Shown here in pieces: positions 36,387 through 45,594 of a stretch of 64,000 bases of DNA. A model generated the notes under the pieces. It ran no database searches, was not told the origin of the DNA, and was given only the letters and a program-made list of their open reading frames with translations. Position 1 is the first letter of the stretch. Each line of letters opens with the position of its first letter. A program made the translations under genes and the position numbers. Source of the stretch: JBALVT01 sp965262875. GTDB lineage: Bacteria; Pseudomonadota; Gammaproteobacteria; Pseudomonadales; Halieaceae. The DNA lies in NCBI GenBank assembly GCA_965262875.1, contig OZ253569.1, positions 3,472,001 through 3,536,000 on the forward strand, written 5' to 3'.

Positions 36387-37866
36387 TCGACCCTGAAAAA
36401 CGCTTAACATGTTGATTGTATTAGATAATACTGGGTATTTGTGAGATGATTTCGACCAGTTTCAAGCCTATTTGGCACTTAATCCGGTCGAAACAAAGGT
36501 GGCTCTCGATGAAAGATTCTTCCCCCGATCACCATCAAATGAGTTTTATGGCTGCTGGGTTGATGGATCAACTCAATCCGAAACACCCTCTGTTACATCT
36601 TACGCGAACCATACCCTGGGACTTTTTTGAATCGGAGTTCGCTCCCTTGTATGCGGCAACTGACAGGCCTGCCAAACCCGTACGCTTGATGGTGGGTTTA
36701 TCTATTCTCAAGCATATGGAAAATGTCAGCGACGAGGTTATCGTGCAACACTGGGTACAAAACCCGTATTACCAGGCATTTTGCGGGGAGGTTGAATTCC
36801 AGTGGTCATTCCCTTGTGACCCATCCGATCTGGTGTACTTCCGCAAGCGAGTCGGCGAAAAGGGATTTGAAAAAATATTGGCATCCTCTATCACCATTCA
36901 TGGTGAGAAAGCGGTCGAAGAGGAAGTCTGTATTGACACCACAGTACAGGAAAAAAACATCACCTTTCCCACCGATGCAAAGTTGTACCGAAAGATTATT
37001 GTTCGTTGCCTGAAATTGGCCAGGAAAGAAGGGATAACACTTCGCCGCAGTTATGCCAAGGAAATTAAGCAAAGAAAACTGGAATGTCGTTTTGCGGGAC
37101 ATCCCAGGAACCGTGCCAAGGCCCGCAAAGCCGTTAAGCGGCTAAAGACCATTGCCGGTCGTTTAGTGCGGGAATTGGAGCGTAAACTGCCACTCGACAT
37201 TCTGGAAAAGCTGGCAGAGGACTTTGCACTATTCCATCGTGGACTGAACCAGAAGCGAGGGGATACGAACAAGCTGTACAGCTTGCACGAACCCCATGTC
37301 TACTGCATGAGTAAAGGCAAAGAGCATAAGCGCTATGAATTTGGCACCAAGGTTTCTATCACGACAACTCGGGATTCAAAAATCATTGTTGGTGCCATGG
37401 CCTTTGATACGAACAAATTTGATGGTCATACGCTGCCGGAGGTGCTGTTGCAATTGAAGCGGCTTAACAAACTGAAACCGGCCGTTGGCTTATGTGATCG
37501 GGGTTACAAAGGGAAGAAAAAGATCAATGACACGCGGATCATAATGCCCAGCACAGGTACTCGGGATACGGATAGTGCCTACCAGGTGCTGATGCGGAAA
37601 CGTTTTAGAAAGCGGGCTGGCATAGAGCCGGTGATCGGCCACCTGAAGTCGGATCATCGATTGAACAAAAGTTATCTCAAAGGATTTGAAGGCGACCAGA
37701 TTAACGTACTGATGGCTGCTGCTGCGTTTAACTTCAGGAAGTGGATGAGATTGTTTTTATTGGCCCCGAAAACGGCTTCCTTATGGAGTCGTTTAACGCA
37801 GTTTATTATCAAGCCACGGCATTACGGCGATGCCGTGATGGCCAATTAGGCTTTTTCAGGGTCGAC
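36386..37866 (+). mobile_element. IS-A copy 3
   Basis: 1481 bp, ends GTCGACCCTGAAAAA. Target duplication TAAGTA at 36380-36385 and 37867-37872. It lies exactly at the stop codon of the GST-like gene, in the same direction. Confidence 0.95.
36509..37849 (+). CDS. DUF772-type DDE transposase (IS-A copy 3)
   Basis: 446 residues from ATG 36509, preceded by GGTGG. This copy has two substitutions not seen in the others (LTRTIPWDF instead of LARTIPWDF, and ATDRPAKP instead of ATGRPAKP), so it is the most diverged of the six. The catalytic residues are kept. Confidence 0.93.
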   Translation: MKDSSPDHHQMSFMAAGLMDQLNPKHPLLHLTRTIPWDFFESEFAPLYAATDRPAKPVRLMVGLSILKHMENVSDEVIVQHWVQNPYYQAFCGEVEFQWSFPCDPSDLVYFRKRVGEKGFEKILASSITIHGEKAVEEEVCIDTTVQEKNITFPTDAKLYRKIIVRCLKLARKEGITLRRSYAKEIKQRKLECRFAGHPRNRAKARKAVKRLKTIAGRLVRELERKLPLDILEKLAEDFALFHRGLNQKRGDTNKLYSLHEPHVYCMSKGKEHKRYEFGTKVSITTTRDSKIIVGAMAFDTNKFDGHTLPEVLLQLKRLNKLKPAVGLCDRGYKGKKKINDTRIIMPSTGTRDTDSAYQVLMRKRFRKRAGIEPVIGHLKSDHRLNKSYLKGFEGDQINVLMAAAAFNFRKWMRLFLLAPKTASLWSRLTQFIIKPRHYGDAVMAN

Positions 37867-37949
37867 TAAGTAACACCAACAGCTCGATCGCGGAAACCTA
37901 ATTTCTGGTTCTGGCACGAGAGGGCTGTCAGTTCCCCTCAATGCCGCTC

Positions 37950-38420
37950 CTAGTAATCAGCCAACTTATCGCCGATCTCCTGGGGGGTTACGGTCGGAGC
38001 AAAACGCGCCACCACCGCTCCTTCGCCGTCGACCAGAAACTTGGTGAAGTTCCACGCGATCTCTGGCTTGCCCTCTTCGTCCGCTTTCGCCGCGGTCAGA
38101 TTTTGGTACAGCTCACAGGCACCATCACCGTTAACCTCGATCTTTGAAAACATCGGGAAGTTAACCTCGTAATTCGATTTTGCGAATTCAAGTATCTCCT
38201 GATCGGTACCGGGTTCCTGCGCGCCAAACTGGTTGCAGGGAAAGCCGAGTACTGTCAGCCCATCGTGTTCTTCATGCAGAGTACGCAGACCTGCGTACTG
38301 AGGCGTGAGGCCTCACTGGCTGGCGACGTTAACAACCAGACATAATTGGCCCTTGTACTGTTTGAAGGACTGAGGCTCGCCCGTGATCGAGGGCATCTCC
38401 AGTTCATGAAAATCCGCCAT
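37950..38420 (-). CDS. Selenocysteine-containing glutathione peroxidase
   Basis: The frame from ATG 38420 (AGGA 8 nt upstream) to TAG 37950-37952 is 157 codons with one in-frame TGA at codon 36 (38313-38315). Reading it as selenocysteine gives LVVNVASQ-U-GLTPQYAGL, so TGA stands exactly where glutathione peroxidases have the catalytic Cys or Sec. The other tetrad residues are present: Gln in GFPCNQFGAQEP, and Trp-Asn in AWNFTKFLVD. Length (156) is normal. A SECIS-like hairpin follows the TGA (38280-38299). The enzyme would reduce peroxides with thiol reductants. It needs SelA, SelB, SelC and SelD encoded elsewhere. A conventional caller would miss or split this gene. Confidence 0.88.
38280..38315 (-). 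promoter_or_regulatory. Bacterial SECIS element with its UGA codon
   Basis: Thirteen nt after the TGA (38313-38315), AGTACGCA-GGTC-TGCGTACT forms a perfect 8-bp stem (38280-38299) with a GGTC apex that starts 22 nt after the UGA. The apical sequence GCAGGTCTGC matches that of the E. coli fdhF SECIS recognised by SelB. Spacing is within the known range for bacteria. Confidence 0.85.
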
Positions 38421-38512
38421 AGTCTTGTCCTATTTATTCGTAAAGAGGCTATAAGCATAGACTAGTTTTGGTCAATTGGAATGACCCATTCGCAACTCGG
38501 AATAGTGCAGCT

Positions 38513-39832
38513 GGTTCTTCCGAGTTTCCTATGGGTAAAAGCCAAACAATGGTCAAGAATGTGGTACAAGAGTCTTTTTTTATGGAGATATTCAAATGAA
38601 AGATACCGCGTTGTTTACTCAACTTTTGGGGCTTAGCGACCCATGGAAAATCACGGCTATTACTCCGGATCTGACCGACAAATCAATTACCCTCCAGATA
38701 GATTGGCCAAAGGGAACGAAAGGCGCGTGTAGTGTCTGCCATGCCCTTTGTTCGGTTTACGACCATCGTGAGCAACGCACATGGCGACACCTTGATACGA
38801 TGCAGTTCAAGACGCAGTTAGTTGCTCAGGTTCCGCGTATTCATTGTAAAGCGCATGGAATCAAAAGCCTGAAAGTACCGTGGGCAGATACGCAGGCACG
38901 CTTTACGCATTTATTTGAGCGTTTCGCTATTGATGTGCTGTCGGCTGCCAGCAACAAGACACAGGCCGCAAAACTACTTGGTCTGTCGTGGGATGAGGTG
39001 CATCATATTCAATCCCGAGCAGTGAAAAGAGGGATGGACAGACGCTCTGTTGAGGAAGTGAAACACCTTGGCATCGATGAAAAAAGTTTTCGCAAGGGGC
39101 AATCCTATGCCAGCCTGCTGTACGATTTGAATGCGTCCAGAGTGCTTGAGGTCGTGGCAGATAGAACGGCGGAATCGGCAACCGCATTGCTGTCCACGCT
39201 TCCAGAACAGCAGCGTAATGAAGTAGCTGCTGTTGCCGTGGATATGTGGGTTCCATTTATGACGGCAGTTGAGGCGACTTTACCGAACGCCGCCATTGTT
39301 CACGACAAGTTTCATATCGTCAGTTATCTTACAAAAATGGTTGACCAAGTCAGGCGCAAAGAAAATAAAACATTAAGAGCCGCCGGTATCAATGACCTGG
39401 TCGGGTCTCGCTATACCTGGTTACGCAATCCCGACAACTGGAGTGAAAAAGATGAAGCCACTTTTTATGGCCTTCAATCAAAGGGGTTGAAGGTTACCCG
39501 AGCCTGGGCAATCAAAGAGACGCTGCTTGACCTGTGGACTTACAGCTACGATAAACCAGCCCGAGCGTTCTTTAAGAAAGGGTACTGGTGGGCGACACAT
39601 TCACGTCTAAAGCCGGTCATATCAGTCGCCAAGATGCTAAAGAAACATCTCGACAACATAATGACTTACTTGAAACATCGCATCACCAATGCGACCGCAG
39701 AAGGATTTAATTCAAAGATTCAGACAATAAAATCGGCTGCCCGAGGATTTAGAAACTTCGAAAACTATCGAGTTTCAATTCTGTTCCACTGTGGAAAACT
39801 CAACCTCTACCCACAGGATTCCCAGTAGAACC
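38513..39832 (+). mobile_element. IS-B copy 2 (ISL3 family)
   Basis: 1320 bp with the standard left (GGTTCTTCCGAG) and right (GGTTCTACTGGG inward) ends. The flanking octamers differ (GTGCAGCT at 38505-38512; GTTAAATC at 39833-39840), so there is no target duplication. This suggests recombination with another IS-B copy. Confidence 0.93.
38596..39828 (+). CDS. ISL3-family transposase (IS-B copy 2)
   Basis: 410 residues, intact frame. Differences from the other copies include VTRAWAIKE instead of VARAWAIKE and FKKGYWWATH instead of FKKWYWWATH. The zinc-finger-like N-terminus and DDE residues are unchanged. Confidence 0.94.
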   Translation: MKDTALFTQLLGLSDPWKITAITPDLTDKSITLQIDWPKGTKGACSVCHALCSVYDHREQRTWRHLDTMQFKTQLVAQVPRIHCKAHGIKSLKVPWADTQARFTHLFERFAIDVLSAASNKTQAAKLLGLSWDEVHHIQSRAVKRGMDRRSVEEVKHLGIDEKSFRKGQSYASLLYDLNASRVLEVVADRTAESATALLSTLPEQQRNEVAAVAVDMWVPFMTAVEATLPNAAIVHDKFHIVSYLTKMVDQVRRKENKTLRAAGINDLVGSRYTWLRNPDNWSEKDEATFYGLQSKGLKVTRAWAIKETLLDLWTYSYDKPARAFFKKGYWWATHSRLKPVISVAKMLKKHLDNIMTYLKHRITNATAEGFNSKIQTIKSAARGFRNFENYRVSILFHCGKLNLYPQDSQ

Positions 39833-39887
39833 GTTAAATCCAATTTCATTTTACAACTCTTCCCTCAGTACATTGATAAGCTAAACC

Positions 39888-40486
39888 TTAGCTCAAATAG
39901 CGATTTTCCAAATGCGTCTTAAAGTCTGATACACCCAGAGGCTTTCCGGTTGCCTGAACCATAGCTCCTGCATCTCGTAACGCGAACCTTGCGACCAAAT
40001 GTTGTCGTTCAACCACGCTTTCATTTGTGAAAAGTCGCCACGGCGTATTTGGCTCTCAAGCTCGGGGAGCTGAGTCAGTATCGCCGCTTTAAATTGTGCG
40101 GCCGCAATCGCCCCCAAGGTGTAAGTCGGAAAATAACCTATCCCTGCAGACGGCCAATGAACATCCTGCATACAGCCATCTTTATAGTTTCCGGCAGTGG
40201 ATATCCCGAGCATAGATTGCATTGATTCATCTCACGCCTCTGGGATGTCGGAAACAGACATAGAACCGGCGATTAGCTTTTGCTCCATTTCATAGCGCAG
40301 AATGATATGGGCGGGGTCAGTACTGAGTTTATGAACGTGAACGTGTAAAGTGGCCATCGCATCGGCGCGCACATCAGCGCTCCCGGCTGGCATCATCGCG
40401 GCATTGTCCCATTCGAGAATGCCCGAGGCGTGCTGAAAATCGGCTATCTGGGCAAAGTGTTTTTCCAACTTGAGGTATGCGCTCAT
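39888..40486 (-). pseudogene. M32 carboxypeptidase remnant
   Basis: The N-terminus (MSAYLKLEKHFAQIADF, then LEWDNAAMMPAGSADVRA) is typical of carboxypeptidase Taq-type enzymes. After about 58 residues it jumps in frame to ILRYEMEQKLIAGSMSVSDIPEA, which in the full enzyme lies some 330 residues further on, so the HExxH metal site is lost. A TGA then stands where the family has Trp (PEAW), followed by DESMQSMLGISTAGNYKDGCMQDVHWPSAG and, after a later frameshift near 39965, VQATGKPLGVSDFKTHLENRYLS. Three independent lesions make it a dead gene. Confidence 0.82.
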
Positions 40487-40630
40487 GCGAGCTCGTTCCC
40501 GGACCCATCATTGGAAGTTATCGAAGCCCAAGCGAATTTTCCAGCTTGAACCCCGCAATAGGGTGAACATGATACATTGCATCTTCTGCGAGTCCAGCGC
40601 AGCTAACACCTATCGGAGAGAACAGTAGCA

Positions 40631-42436
40631 ATGCATCACCAGAGTTACCAAACAGAGTCCGACGAGGGCTTGAACTGGCGATTAGTCGCCAAAATCTGGC
40701 CGTTTCTGGCGGAGAGTCGGGGCCGTGTTGCCCTCGCGTTACTGTGTCTACTGGCCGCAAAGGCGGCAATACTCGTCATTCCTTTTGTACTTAAAAATCT
40801 GGTTGACAGCTTGGAGAGCGGGAGCTTACTGGAGGTTACCCCAGTATTATTGCTCGGGCTGGTATTGGCCTATGGCGCGGCGCGCTTTTCCAATGTTTTC
40901 TTCGGGGAATTGCGCGACACTATTTTTGGGCGGGTCACTGAACGGGCCATGCGCCGCATCGGGCTGCAGGTTTTTCGCCACGTGCATGCGCTTGACCTGG
41001 ACTTCCATCTCAATCGCCGCACGGGAGGCCTAGCTAGAGATATCGAGCGCGGAGTCTCCGGTATCAGTTTTTTGATGCGCTTTTTTATCTTCAATATTGC
41101 GCCCACGCTTTTCGAAATAGCTATGGTCATCGGCATCCTGCTGTTTAGCTACGGCCCCTCATTTGCCGTAATTGTTGCCTCAGCGGTATTGATCTATGGA
41201 GTGTTCTCGTTTCGCGCAACGGAATGGCGCACTCAGTACGTCAGGGAAATGAACGAGGCAGACTCTTCCAGTAACACCAAATCTGTAGACAGCTTGCTCA
41301 ACTTCGAAACTGTAAAATACTTCACCAACGAAGACTTTGAAGCCAATCGCTATGACAAGTTACTTGCTGTATGGGAAGTTGCTCGCCGCAAAAACAGACT
41401 GAGCCTGTTCGCGCTCAATGGCGGCCAGGCAGTCATTATCGCCGTCGCACAAACCACTATTATCGGCTTGGCTGCGTTTCAGGTTCGCGATGGGCAGATT
41501 GGGCTCGGTGACTTTATTCTGATCAATCAATTCATGATTCAATTGTTCATGCCACTGGGATTTCTGGGCATGGTCTATCGCGAAATCAAAAGCTCGATGG
41601 TCAATATAGAAAAAATGTTCGAGCTACTGGCGGTGAAACCAACCGTGGTCGACTTGGAAAACGCGGAGCCACTGCTGATAACAAAGGCGGCGATCGAATT
41701 TGACAATGTCAGCTTTAGCTATGGGCCAAAACGACCCATTCTCAATGGTGTTAGCTTTAAGATTCCGTCTGGACAAAAGGTCGCTGTGGTAGGGGCCAGC
41801 GGCGCCGGCAAGTCAACACTGATAAAACTTTTATTTCGATTCTACGATCCTACCGATGGATCGGTGAATATTGACGGGCAGAACATCAAAACTCATACGC
41901 AGAATTCTCTTCGGCGCGCCATTGGGATTGTCCCCCAGGATACGGTGTTGTTTAACGAGAGTATCTTCGAGAATGTGCGCTACGGCCGACCCGATGCCAG
42001 TGATGAAGAAGTAGAAAAAGCCATCGAAATGGCCTTGTTGAGCCAACTGATCGACCGTCTGCCCGAAGGGCGCGAGACTCTAGTGGGAGAGCGCGGCCTA
42101 AAACTCTCAGGTGGTGAAAAGCAACGGGTGTCCATAGCGCGAACCATTTTGAAGCGGTCACCGATTCTGGTATTTGACGAAGCAACGTCCTCCTTGGACA
42201 GCAAATCTGAGCAGGCAATTTTGCAATCCCTGAGAGAAATTTCTCAGAACCATACGAGTTTGGTTATCGCGCACCGCCTATCTACCATCGTGGATGCCGA
42301 CCAGATTCTGGTACTCGATCACGGTCGTATTGTAGAACAGGGTTCCCACGATGAGTTACTAGCGAAGGATGCACATTACGCCCAGCTGTGGCGCGCGCAA
42401 CAAAAAAAGCGAATTGCCACCGAGGCTGAGAAATAA
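40631..42436 (+). CDS. Atm1/HMT1-type ABC exporter
   Basis: 601 residues: six transmembrane helices in the first about 320, then an ATP-binding domain. Walker A is GASGAGKST, the signature LKLSGGEKQRVSIA, Walker B ILVFDEATSSLD, and the H-loop IAHRLSTI. The TMD has the family sequence LDLDFHLNRRTGGLARDIERG and ...SLLNFETVKYFTNEDFE, typical of mitochondrial-type Atm1 homologues, which export glutathione-linked sulfur or metal species. It stands near a selenoprotein glutathione peroxidase and a GST. No ribosome site of note. Confidence 0.92.
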   Translation: MHHQSYQTESDEGLNWRLVAKIWPFLAESRGRVALALLCLLAAKAAILVIPFVLKNLVDSLESGSLLEVTPVLLLGLVLAYGAARFSNVFFGELRDTIFGRVTERAMRRIGLQVFRHVHALDLDFHLNRRTGGLARDIERGVSGISFLMRFFIFNIAPTLFEIAMVIGILLFSYGPSFAVIVASAVLIYGVFSFRATEWRTQYVREMNEADSSSNTKSVDSLLNFETVKYFTNEDFEANRYDKLLAVWEVARRKNRLSLFALNGGQAVIIAVAQTTIIGLAAFQVRDGQIGLGDFILINQFMIQLFMPLGFLGMVYREIKSSMVNIEKMFELLAVKPTVVDLENAEPLLITKAAIEFDNVSFSYGPKRPILNGVSFKIPSGQKVAVVGASGAGKSTLIKLLFRFYDPTDGSVNIDGQNIKTHTQNSLRRAIGIVPQDTVLFNESIFENVRYGRPDASDEEVEKAIEMALLSQLIDRLPEGRETLVGERGLKLSGGEKQRVSIARTILKRSPILVFDEATSSLDSKSEQAILQSLREISQNHTSLVIAHRLSTIVDADQILVLDHGRIVEQGSHDELLAKDAHYAQLWRAQQKKRIATEAEK

Positions 42437-42505
42437 CCTTGCGTATCCCCATGGCCTAGGTGATATTAGTCGACATTGATCCCCAAAAAAATAACCGGAC
42501 CAAGA

Positions 42506-43810
42506 ATGCCCAGTAGTGACGAAGCTGTACCCAATGGAACAAACCCCTATAACACCACGCGAGCACGCAATTATGCGCTGGTAATGCTTACTATCGTCTA
42601 TGCGTTCAATTTCATCGACCGTCAATTGCTCGCCATTTTGCAAGAATCCATCAAACTCGATTTGGGTTTGAGCGATGGCCAATTGGGTCTACTGGCCGGT
42701 TTCGCTTTTGCTGTGTTCTACGTCACAGCAGGAATTCCTATCGCCAGTTATGCCGATCGTTCGAACCGGCGCAATATTGTCGCAGCGTCGGTTTTCATCT
42801 GGAGCTTCATGACTGCGATTAGCGGATTTGCGCAGAATTTCACTCAATTATTGATTGCGCGAATTGGCGTTGGCGTCGGTGAAGCGGGAGGCAGCCCGCC
42901 GTCCCATTCGATAATTTCTGATATTTTCCCACCCCAGAAGCGGGCCAGCGCCCTGGGTTTTTACTCCACCGGAGTCAGCATCGGCATTTTGTTTGGCTTT
43001 TTACTAGGGGGCTGGCTAAACGAGTATTTCGGTTGGCGTGTGGCATTTATGGTTGTCGGGGCGCCTGGCATTTTACTGGCCATACTGGTGCGAATGACCC
43101 TGGCGGAACCTATACGAGGCCTAACAGAACAGAAAAAAGTCAGCAATGATGCCGTGCCTTTTAAAACAGTGGTCGCCCTACTCTGGAGCAGAAGGTCCTT
43201 TCGTCATATGGCTTTTGGGGCAGCTCTGAATGCCTTTGCAGGCTATAGCACCGCCAGCTGGTCGGCTTCCTTTATGATCCGAACTCACGAAATGTCGACG
43301 GGCGAACTGGGTACCTGGCTGGCTCTGATCAGCGGCCTGGGTGGCGCCATTGGTGTCTTTTTTGGTGGTGTCATCGCGGACAAACTCTCACTCAAAGACA
43401 AGCGCTGGTATATGTGGCTCCCGGCGATGGCGGGATTTGTGTCAGTTCCCTTCATGGTCTTTGTCTACCTAGTGGACAGTCCCTACGCTTCCCTCAGTTT
43501 GGCGATTATCCCCGGCCTATTGCAAAACGTCTATCTGGGCAGCACCATCGCAACCACACACGCGCTGGTTGGATTGCGAATGCGCGCACTCTCCTCAGCC
43601 ATTTTGTTTCTCATTCTCAATATCATTGGCCTGGGTTTGGGTCCCGTCGTTATCGGCTACCTCAGCGATTACCTGCAACCGACTTTCGGAGTCGACTCAC
43701 TACAGCATGCAATGCTGTATATCCTGCCGTTCATTATGTTCTGGTCCGCTTGTCACTTTTCGTTCGCCGGAAAAACGCTGAGGGAAGACCTGGCTGCTGC
43801 TCCCAACTAG
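42506..43810 (+). CDS. MFS transporter (spinster-like)
   Basis: 434 residues from ATG 42506; a TTG at 42476 could also start. Twelve helices; SYADRSNRRNIVAASVFIWS in loop 2-3 and GVGVGEAGGSPPSHSIISDIFPPQKRASALG are typical of the same spinster-type group as the disrupted gene at 17673-20488. The substrate is unknown. It follows the ABC exporter by 69 bp and may belong to the same transcript. Confidence 0.87.
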   Translation: MPSSDEAVPNGTNPYNTTRARNYALVMLTIVYAFNFIDRQLLAILQESIKLDLGLSDGQLGLLAGFAFAVFYVTAGIPIASYADRSNRRNIVAASVFIWSFMTAISGFAQNFTQLLIARIGVGVGEAGGSPPSHSIISDIFPPQKRASALGFYSTGVSIGILFGFLLGGWLNEYFGWRVAFMVVGAPGILLAILVRMTLAEPIRGLTEQKKVSNDAVPFKTVVALLWSRRSFRHMAFGAALNAFAGYSTASWSASFMIRTHEMSTGELGTWLALISGLGGAIGVFFGGVIADKLSLKDKRWYMWLPAMAGFVSVPFMVFVYLVDSPYASLSLAIIPGLLQNVYLGSTIATTHALVGLRMRALSSAILFLILNIIGLGLGPVVIGYLSDYLQPTFGVDSLQHAMLYILPFIMFWSACHFSFAGKTLREDLAAAPN

Positions 43811-43872
43811 ATCATTCAAAGAAGGCAAACTTTGCTGTGGTAGAATGACATCTCTGCCACAAGACTAGCACC

Positions 43873-44634
43873 ATGATTAGACTGCACATTGATCCGCACT
43901 ATCTTTCCCTGCTCGAGGAGCATCAGTTAGCCCAGTACGCGCAGCTAATGAAGAGCTCGGCCGGTGAACTTCTCGACGCGGACGATCGCAGAGACATCCA
44001 GAAAATACGCCTGGGAAACGAAGATTTCTTTTTGAAACGCACCTGGTCAGAAAAAACTTCTTCCGCTTTCGAAAGCTCTCTGTCGGGCAAAAAAGCTCAC
44101 AGCAAACCCTTTAAAGAAATGCTTCAGATCAGTTATCTACGTGCGCAGGGTTTCGACACTGCCGAAGTGGTAGCTGCCGGGGAGGAATTAAAACTCGGGA
44201 TACCTGTGGGCGGATGTATTATCACCCGCGAAGTAAGCGGTGAGGAATTGACACATCGATACGCTCGCGCGAATTCTCTAGAGCGCCCCGTTTTATTGGC
44301 TCAACTGGGGCAACTGCTCGCACGTTTACACCGCGAAGGTTTCTTTTTATCCGTGCGCTTGAAAGACATCTTCGTACAGGAAAACCCAGAGCGTAGGCCG
44401 GTATTCGTGTTGATCGACAGAGAGGCCAGAAATCCGGCCCCCAAGCAGTTCTCTACGCGTTATGCCAAGAATGGGCTCTACACCAGCGCGAGGCGACAAA
44501 TTCGCGCGGGTGATAGCCTGTCACCTCTAGAGCTAAGAACCGTGTTGCGTCACTACTGTGATGAAATTTCTGATGTGTGGTCTATCAGGCCCTCCCAACT
44601 GATGCACGCGCTGAGGTCTCTTCACAAAAGCTAG
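43873..44634 (+). CDS. WaaP/InaA-type lipopolysaccharide kinase-like protein, possibly inactive
   Basis: 253 residues resembling small kinases that phosphorylate lipid A-core heptose or Kdo. Family signs: FFLKRTW (beta-strand Lys), ITREVSGEEL, LARLHREGFF, and VFVLIDREARNP (metal-binding D). However, the catalytic HxD of the loop after LHRxG is absent: the text is FFLSVRLKDIF where the family has HxDLxxxN. This may be a pseudokinase or a diverged subgroup. Monocistronic, with ATG 43873 after a short intergenic region. Confidence 0.68.
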   Translation: MIRLHIDPHYLSLLEEHQLAQYAQLMKSSAGELLDADDRRDIQKIRLGNEDFFLKRTWSEKTSSAFESSLSGKKAHSKPFKEMLQISYLRAQGFDTAEVVAAGEELKLGIPVGGCIITREVSGEELTHRYARANSLERPVLLAQLGQLLARLHREGFFLSVRLKDIFVQENPERRPVFVLIDREARNPAPKQFSTRYAKNGLYTSARRQIRAGDSLSPLELRTVLRHYCDEISDVWSIRPSQLMHALRSLHKS

Positions 44635-44667
44635 ATGCCTTTCTGGGGTTGAGCGGTTGTTCAGAGA

Positions 44668-45507
44668 TCATTGTAGAACGTGAAGTTCCACATCAACGCT
44701 AACAGCAAGATCTTCAAGCAATTGGGCTTTGTCCCTACCTTCCCTACTCGCCCGAAAAAGATGTGGCGTCATCAGCAGCAGCTGCGCTATCTCCGGCTGG
44801 GTCAAAGACGGAATCAAATACTGTACAGACATTGAATCAATCAGGGTAAAGCCGGCCGCCTGAGCCTGGGCGAGCGCACTGGAACCAGAAACATCGACGG
44901 TCGGATAGATTACCTCCCGCAATTCGATCAGGTGACTGGGACCAGCACTGGCGAGAACTAATTTGCCATCACTTTTCAAGACACGACGGAAGGAGTCATA
45001 CGCTGGAAACCCAAACAAACTTAGCAAAATATCTGCGCTGTGCTCGCGCAACGGTATATTGCGGTTGCTCGCAACCATCCAGGTCGCCCGGATTCGGCGC
45101 GCCGCCGCCTGTACCGCCCATTTGGAAATATCAAAACCCACGATGGAGGTGTCTTCTAGATCAGCGCCCGATATTCTGCCATCGAGATGTTGCAGGTAGT
45201 AACCTTCTCCACACCCTGCATCGACTATTGAGTCGCCGTCCTTCAGGGACCCGACAACAACATCTGCCAATTTCTCAGCCAGCTCAGAGTAATGGCCCGC
45301 ATCGAGAAAGCAGCTGCGCGCACTCACCATTTCCCTACTGTCACCCGGATCTTTGGAGCGCTTTTCACTCGCCATAAGCAAGTTGACGTAACCGCGCCGG
45401 GCAATATCAAAACTATGCCCGGATTCACAACGCAAACAGTTGTCCCGCTGTATCAACTTGAGCTGATCAATGGGACAGACGAGGTCTTCGTTTTCTAAAA
45501 AGCTCAA
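44668..45507 (-). CDS. rlmA: 23S rRNA (guanine-N1)-methyltransferase RlmA
   Basis: 279 residues. The N-terminal zinc-binding module has CPIDQLKL...NCLRCESGHSFDIARRGYVNLL. The methyltransferase domain contains the SAM motif VDAGCGEGYYL and LSLFGFPAYDSFRRVLKSDG. In E. coli RlmA(I) methylates G745 of 23S rRNA. Length and motif order match the family. Convergent with the kinase gene. Confidence 0.92.
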   Translation of the reverse strand: MSFLENEDLVCPIDQLKLIQRDNCLRCESGHSFDIARRGYVNLLMASEKRSKDPGDSREMVSARSCFLDAGHYSELAEKLADVVVGSLKDGDSIVDAGCGEGYYLQHLDGRISGADLEDTSIVGFDISKWAVQAAARRIRATWMVASNRNIPLREHSADILLSLFGFPAYDSFRRVLKSDGKLVLASAGPSHLIELREVIYPTVDVSGSSALAQAQAAGFTLIDSMSVQYLIPSLTQPEIAQLLLMTPHLFRASREGRDKAQLLEDLAVSVDVELHVLQ

Positions 45508-45594
45508 AATGGGTTGGACCCGGAGGGTATTGCTAGAAGCGAGGGCGCTAGTATATACCGAAAAAATAAAGGATTATCTGGCGACAATGTCAGA

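Noticed and set aside
36806..37102. Antisense open frames (98, 96 and 73 codons) repeated in every IS-A copy
   Set aside because: They recur only because the IS recurs; they run opposite to or in another frame of the transposase and have no own signals.
40223..40231. In-frame TGA in the M32 remnant as a second selenocysteine codon
   Set aside because: The position is a Trp in the family, not a catalytic residue; no SECIS-like stem follows, and the gene has other lesions.
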